Assembly (NCBI GenBank): GCA_017503645.1
Contig: JAFVSR010000034.1
Span: forward strand, 1 to 56,531
Origin: Bacteroidaceae bacterium
Lineage (GTDB): Bacteria; Bacteroidota; Bacteroidia; Bacteroidales; Bacteroidaceae
Direction: 5' to 3'
Length of the DNA: 56,531 bases
The notes below the pieces were generated by a model. It was not told the DNA's origin. It did no database searches and was given only the letters and a program-made list of their open reading frames with translations. The position numbers and the translations under genes were made by a program. This document shows positions 52,290-56,531 of the stretch, piece after piece (the first letter of the stretch is position 1; every line of letters begins with the position of its first letter).

Positions 52290-54500
52290 TTAACCTCTCT
52301 TCACCTGTTTCACGCCTTTCACGGCCTCTATCTTGTCGCTGAGCTTGCGCAACTTGGCATTGTCGTCTATGAGCAGCGACAGAGTACCCGAAAATAGTGT
52401 GTCGTGCGACTCTATGTTTATTCCGCGCAGAATGACTCCCTTCTCTTGTGAGATTATAGAGGTTATGTTGTTTACTATGCCTATGTCGTCGTGCCCCAGG
52501 ATGCGCAACGTAACAGGATAGAGGGCATTGTTCTTGTCTATCTCGCTCCAGCGGGCGTCTATTATGCGGTAGGGGTAACGCTCGTGCAGTTGCTTGGCGT
52601 TGGCGCAATCCTTGCGGTGGATTGATATGCCGTCGTGTATGGTTACGAAGCCGAAAATCTCGTCGCCGAATATGGGGTTGCAGCATTTTGCAAGTTTGTA
52701 ATCTACCCCTTTGAGGTTGCGCTCTATCACAAGCACGTCGCCGCCGATGCCGGCCTCCTTGTCGGCCGAGAATACATAGCCGCCTGCACTATGGCTCACC
52801 TCGTTGCCGTCGTTCTGCGGTGTGGTGAGCTCCTGGTATTTTTTGAATACATCGCTCACATCTATGCCCCCCTCGGCTATGCATTGGTAGAAGTCGGTGA
52901 GGCGTTTATATCCCATTTTGCGTATGAGGTGGTCCATCATCGCCTCGTCGTACTCAATCTTGTGGTTCTTGAATTTGCGTATGAGCATTTCGCGGGCAAT
53001 GTCGGCCTGGCGGGCGGTAATCTCCTTAAGTGCCTGGCGTATCTTGGCGCGGGCACGTCCTGTTTTGGCAATGGATAACCACGCCTGTTTGGGTGTTTGG
53101 CTGTTCGACGTTATAATCTCCACCTGGTCGCCGTTGCTCAGTGCGTGGCGCATAGGTACGTTGCGTCCGTTCACAAGCGCACCGGTGCATTTGCAACCAA
53201 GCCCTGTGTGTATGCTGAAGGCGAAATCCAGTATTGTGGCTCCCTTCGGAAGGCGGTAGAGGTCGCCTTTGGGTGTGAAGATGAAGATTTCGTCTTTGTA
53301 CAACTCCATCTTGAACTTGTTGTCGCTCACATCCTCCTCGCTCAGGTTCTCCAGAGTGTCGCGGATGGAAGCGAGCAGGTTGTCGAGCCCTTTTTCGCTC
53401 TTTATTCCCTTGTAACGCCAGTGTGCGGCAAGGCCGTGCTCGGCAATGGCATCCATACGCTCGGTACGTATCTGCACCTCAACCCAACGGCCTTCGGGGC
53501 CCATCACCGTTGTGTGCAACGACTCGTAACCGTTGCTCTTGGGTACCGACAGCCAGTCGCGCAAGCGGTGGGGGTTGGGGGTGTACATATCGGCTATTAT
53601 GGAATATGCCTGCCAGCACTCGCTCTTTTCGTTCTGCGGTTCGCTGTCTATAATTATGCGTATGGCAAACAGGTCGTATATCTGCTCAAACGGGCGCTGC
53701 TGGCGTTTCATCTTCTGCCAAATGGAGTTTATGCTCTTGGTGCGCCCTTTTATGCGGTATTTCAGGTGGGGCAGTGCGCGCAGTTTGCTGTCTATGGGTT
53801 TTATAAAGCCTGCAATGTAGTCCTCGCGCGATGCGGCAGTCTCCTCGAGCTTGCGGCTGAGCTCGGCATATATCTCGCTCTCGGTGTATCGCAGTGCAAG
53901 GTCCTCCATCTCCGATTTCAGTTTGTAGAAACCGAGCTTGTGGGCCAGCGGTATGTATAGTTTCGAAGCCTCGCCGGCCACCTGCTTGCGTGCCTCGGTG
54001 TCGGTCGATGTGCGCAGACGGCGCAGCAGCACCAGGCGGCTTGCTATCATTATGAGGATGATGCGCATATCGTTGGCAAACGAGAGGAGCAGGTTGCGGA
54101 AATTCTCCGTTTCAATGGTGGGGCTCTTGGTGTAGAGGCTGTTTATCTGCGTGAGGTTGGTGAGTATCTTGGTCACTCCCTCGCCATAATGCTCGTTAAT
54201 CTCGTCTATGGTTGTTACACCCAACTGCACGCAGCGGTTGAGCATTATGCTTATGATTATTTCGCGGTGGTGTCCAATCTCCTGCCCCACAAGCGCTGCG
54301 GTGTGCATATCCACCACCACGGGGTGAAAACCAAAATTGTCGCGCACCATCTTGCCTTGGGCAATGGCTTTTTCAATTTGGTTTTTAATGAACCTATAGT
54401 CGGTGGGTAACAGCTTTCCTTCGATACTTTTTCTAAGTACCTTGTTCAGTTCGAATATCTCTGATTTTTCCTCTTGTGTAAATGCGCTCGTCTTCTCCAT
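52290..54500 (-). CDS. RelA/SpoT family (p)ppGpp synthetase with degenerate hydrolase domain
   Basis: 736 residues from the ATG at 54500; the frame is open to 54554 but that includes the promoter. The N-terminal HD region is present in outline but lacks the HDxxED metal motif (the site reads SIMLNRCVQLG), so hydrolase activity is probably lost. The synthetase domain is intact: RIKGRTKSINSIWQKM, FAIRIIID, PKSNGYESLHTTV, EVQIRT and EHGLAAHWRYK. TGS (IFTPKGDLYRLPKGATILDF) and C-terminal ACT-like regulatory domains follow. It makes (p)ppGpp in starvation. Confidence 0.93.
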   Translation of the reverse strand: MEKTSAFTQEEKSEIFELNKVLRKSIEGKLLPTDYRFIKNQIEKAIAQGKMVRDNFGFHPVVVDMHTAALVGQEIGHHREIIISIMLNRCVQLGVTTIDEINEHYGEGVTKILTNLTQINSLYTKSPTIETENFRNLLLSFANDMRIILIMIASRLVLLRRLRTSTDTEARKQVAGEASKLYIPLAHKLGFYKLKSEMEDLALRYTESEIYAELSRKLEETAASREDYIAGFIKPIDSKLRALPHLKYRIKGRTKSINSIWQKMKRQQRPFEQIYDLFAIRIIIDSEPQNEKSECWQAYSIIADMYTPNPHRLRDWLSVPKSNGYESLHTTVMGPEGRWVEVQIRTERMDAIAEHGLAAHWRYKGIKSEKGLDNLLASIRDTLENLSEEDVSDNKFKMELYKDEIFIFTPKGDLYRLPKGATILDFAFSIHTGLGCKCTGALVNGRNVPMRHALSNGDQVEIITSNSQTPKQAWLSIAKTGRARAKIRQALKEITARQADIAREMLIRKFKNHKIEYDEAMMDHLIRKMGYKRLTDFYQCIAEGGIDVSDVFKKYQELTTPQNDGNEVSHSAGGYVFSADKEAGIGGDVLVIERNLKGVDYKLAKCCNPIFGDEIFGFVTIHDGISIHRKDCANAKQLHERYPYRIIDARWSEIDKNNALYPVTLRILGHDDIGIVNNITSIISQEKGVILRGINIESHDTLFSGTLSLLIDDNAKLRKLSDKIEAVKGVKQVKRG

Positions 54501-54520
54501 ACTCTTTTCGCTGTTTATTG

Positions 54521-54528
54521 CAAATATA
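54521..54528 (-). promoter_or_regulatory. -7 box of the RelA/SpoT gene
   Basis: TATATTTG on the minus strand, 21 bases before the ATG at 54500, giving a very short leader and fixing the start choice. Confidence 0.5.
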
Positions 54529-54569
54529 GCCAAATTTCTTATAATTGGAACCAACTTTTATTGTAATAA

Positions 54570-54600
54570 TTGTATTTTCTCAAAAAATGGTTTATCTTCG
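54570..54600 (+). promoter_or_regulatory. Promoter of the DUF4301 gene
   Basis: TTG at 54570-54572 and TATCTTCG at 54593-54600 with 20 bases between, 57 bases ahead of the ATG at 54657. Confidence 0.5.
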
Positions 54601-54656
54601 CATTTGTACAATGCTTTATTGTGCGCGAACTTAAGAAACTACTAATTCTAACCACT

Positions 54657-56171
54657 ATGATAAGTAAAGCAGACCAGGCTCTTTTGAGCAAAAAAGGAAT
54701 TTCGGCACAGCAGGTTGCCGAGCAGTTGGAAAAATTCAAAATCGGTTTCCCTTTCCTGCCTATTGAGGCAGCGGCAACAATAGGGGAGGGTATCTGTTCT
54801 CCCTCGCAGAGCGAGATTGATGCTGCGCTTGCAGCGTGGGATGGCTATTGCGCATCGGGCAAGGAGATTCTTAAGTTTGTTCCCGCATCGGGTGCTGCCA
54901 GCCGTATGTTCAAGGACCTCTTCTCGTTCCTCAGTGCCGACTACGATGTACCCACAACCGATTTCGAGAAGAATTTCTTTGCCAACATCGAAAAGTTTGC
55001 TTTCTATGGCGACCTCGATGCTGCCTGCTCAAAGAACAATGGTGCAACAATTAAGGAACTTGTAGCCGCAGGCAAGTATAAAGAGGTGGTTTTCAACCTG
55101 CTCGATTTCACAGGTATGAACTACGGCTCCCTGCCCAAGGGCCTGCTCAAATTCCATACATATGAAGCCGGCGCACGCACAGCAGCCGAGGAACACTTTG
55201 TAGAGGGCGCTCTTTATGCTGCCACCGATGGCAAAGTGAAATTGCACTTTACCGTGTCGCCCAACCACAAGGCGCTCTTCCAGGAACTTGTTGCCGAGCG
55301 CAAGGAGTACTATGAGCAACTGTTCGGTGTAACATATGACATCTGTTTCTCGGAGCAGAAGCAGAGCACCGATACCATTGCTGCAGATGCCGACAACCAA
55401 CCCTTCCGCGAGAACGGTGCTCTTGTGTTCCGCCCGGGTGGTCACGGAGCGCTCATTGAAAACCTCAACGATATTGACGCCGATGTAATCTTCATAAAGA
55501 ACATCGATAACGTGGTGCCCGACCGTTTGAAGCCCGACACCGTTACATATAAGAAACTGCTTGCGGGCATCTTGGTGCAGAAGCAGCAGCAGGCATTCGA
55601 ATATTTGAACCTCATAGACAGCGGCAAATATACACACGAGCAGGTGATGGAGATTGTACGCTTCCTGCAACAGGATTTAATGTGCCGCCACCTTGAAATA
55701 AAGGATATGGAGGATTGCGACCTTGTTCTCTATCTTCGCAAGAAACTTAACCGTCCGATGCGTGTTTGCGGTATGGTGAAGAATGTGGGTGAGCCCGGTG
55801 GTGGCCCGTTCCTCGCATATAACCAGGATGGCACGGTGTCGTTGCAGATTCTCGAGAGCTCGCAGATTGATATGAACAACGCCGAGTCGAAGGCAATGTT
55901 TGAGAATGGTACACACTTCAACCCCGTTGACCTTGTATGTGCCGTGAAGAACTACAAGGGCGAGAAATTCGATCTTCCCACATATGTTGACAAGAACACC
56001 GGCTTTATCTCTCACAAATCGAAGAATGGCCGCGAGCTCAAGGCTATGGAACTTCCCGGTTTGTGGAACGGTGCTATGAGCGACTGGAACACAATTTTCG
56101 TGGAGGTGCCTTTGGTTACCTTCAACCCGGTAAAGACTGTAAACGACCTGTTGCGCGACGTGCATCAATAA
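54657..56171 (+). CDS. DUF4301 family protein
   Basis: 504 residues from the ATG at 54657; the open frame reaches back to 54570 through the promoter. Typical DUF4301 features: ILKFVPASGAASRMFKDLF near residue 75, LPKGLLKFHTYEAGARTAAE, FRPGGHGALIENLNDIDADV, and GGGPFLAYNQDG. The VPASGAASRMFK loop and RPGGHGALI recall sugar nucleotidyltransferase-type nucleotide binding, but the reaction is unknown. Cytosolic, single gene with its own terminator. Confidence 0.92.
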   Translation: MISKADQALLSKKGISAQQVAEQLEKFKIGFPFLPIEAAATIGEGICSPSQSEIDAALAAWDGYCASGKEILKFVPASGAASRMFKDLFSFLSADYDVPTTDFEKNFFANIEKFAFYGDLDAACSKNNGATIKELVAAGKYKEVVFNLLDFTGMNYGSLPKGLLKFHTYEAGARTAAEEHFVEGALYAATDGKVKLHFTVSPNHKALFQELVAERKEYYEQLFGVTYDICFSEQKQSTDTIAADADNQPFRENGALVFRPGGHGALIENLNDIDADVIFIKNIDNVVPDRLKPDTVTYKKLLAGILVQKQQQAFEYLNLIDSGKYTHEQVMEIVRFLQQDLMCRHLEIKDMEDCDLVLYLRKKLNRPMRVCGMVKNVGEPGGGPFLAYNQDGTVSLQILESSQIDMNNAESKAMFENGTHFNPVDLVCAVKNYKGEKFDLPTYVDKNTGFISHKSKNGRELKAMELPGLWNGAMSDWNTIFVEVPLVTFNPVKTVNDLLRDVHQ

Positions 56172-56191
56172 ATAAAGGTATATGAAAATTG

Positions 56192-56229
56192 AATTTCGGG
56201 CGGCTGCTAACGGCCGCCCGAAATTGTTT
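56192..56229 (+). terminator. Terminator of the DUF4301 gene
   Basis: Perfect 13-bp stem AATTTCGGGCGGC / GCCGCCCGAAATT with an 8-base loop and a following T-tract. Confidence 0.85.
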
Positions 56230-56531
56230 TTATACCTATTCGCGGCCTGCGCAAGGCAAGGAAAGGGGCACCTGCAAATTATGGGTGATACCCTAATAAA
56301 TAGCATTGATAGACAAGTATAGAAACAATTAAGTTTTCTTTAATATCCTCGGTGGCCCGTGAGCCTTTCTTTGTTTAATTCTTTTTATCCTTTCTTTTCA
56401 TAACTGAAAAGATACTGTGTTAAAATCCAAAGAAAAATCAATATATTTTATAACTTTACACACGTTAAGGAAGACAATTGATTTTTGCAATCATTGCCTA
56501 TCTTGTGTTAGCAATCCAAAGGGTTGCTAAC
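56230..56531. other. Right-edge intergenic segment
   Basis: No coding frame recognised. The last 25 bases form a hairpin (GTTAGCAA ... TTGCTAAC, 56507-56531) that could be part of the leader of a gene beyond the window. Confidence 0.4.

Overview
The window reads as a chromosomal segment of a Bacteroidales bacterium (Bacteroidota), perhaps Prevotellaceae or Bacteroidaceae. The signs are Bacteroidota-type promoters (TAnnTTTG -7 boxes, very few Shine-Dalgarno sequences), families largely confined to the phylum (DUF4301, DUF5063, DUF4919), a fused NfnAB/GltD-like flavoprotein, a BspA-like leucine-rich-repeat protein with a short C-terminal sorting-like tail, and the phylum's typical interspersed repeats. 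No rRNA, tRNA or CRISPR array was found. Most of the window is ordinary core genome, broken by three AT-rich accessory patches.

Layout. 1-4.3 kb: accessory patch with a large membrane-anchored STAND-type NTPase (runs off the left edge) behind a Fic AMP-transferase that has its own palindromic operator. 4.5-6.4 kb: an orphan sigma region-4-like mini-protein, then a flavodoxin-like / flavin reductase-like / DUF1294 operon. 6.4-12.4 kb: minus-strand redox and membrane genes (small Cys protein, DMT exporter, zinc alcohol dehydrogenase, aldehyde dehydrogenase, SDR, YbdG-like channel). 12.4-22.3 kb: ppdK, two RNA-modification enzymes (RlmD-like, RluD-like), a peptidoglycan-binding protein, a secreted nuclease, rpmE type B, rlmI, a 3'-5' exonuclease and DUF5063. 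22.4-28.4 kb: ftsK, lolA-like, trxB, manA, rplU-rpmA.

28.445-29.884 kb: a 1.44-kb element bounded by perfect 25-bp terminal inverted repeats, sitting in the T-tract of the rpmA terminator. It has no transposase and carries two divergent genes of unknown function around one long palindrome; one of the two genes is broken by an in-frame TGA. This is the strongest candidate for something undescribed. 30-37.8 kb: serS, the NfnAB-like fusion, and a minus-strand operon of an ABC ATPase, three paralogous membrane proteins, a YtrA-type GntR regulator and an unknown membrane protein, with a clear palindromic operator at its promoter.

37.8-43.6 kb: accessory patch with duplicated repeats, a 47-codon hydrophobic mini-ORF, an overlapping HEPN-like plus RES-like gene pair (toxin/defence-like) and a 1024-residue BspA-like LRR protein with an internal 138-bp tandem expansion. 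43.6-56.5 kb: mtgA, DUF4919, GH13 amylase and fabD (one minus-strand run), a striking array of six 84-bp tandem repeats each carrying a promoter aimed at fabD, then a DASS transporter, a LysR regulator, an acyl-ACP thioesterase, DUF1573, a RelA/SpoT protein with a degenerate hydrolase domain, and DUF4301.
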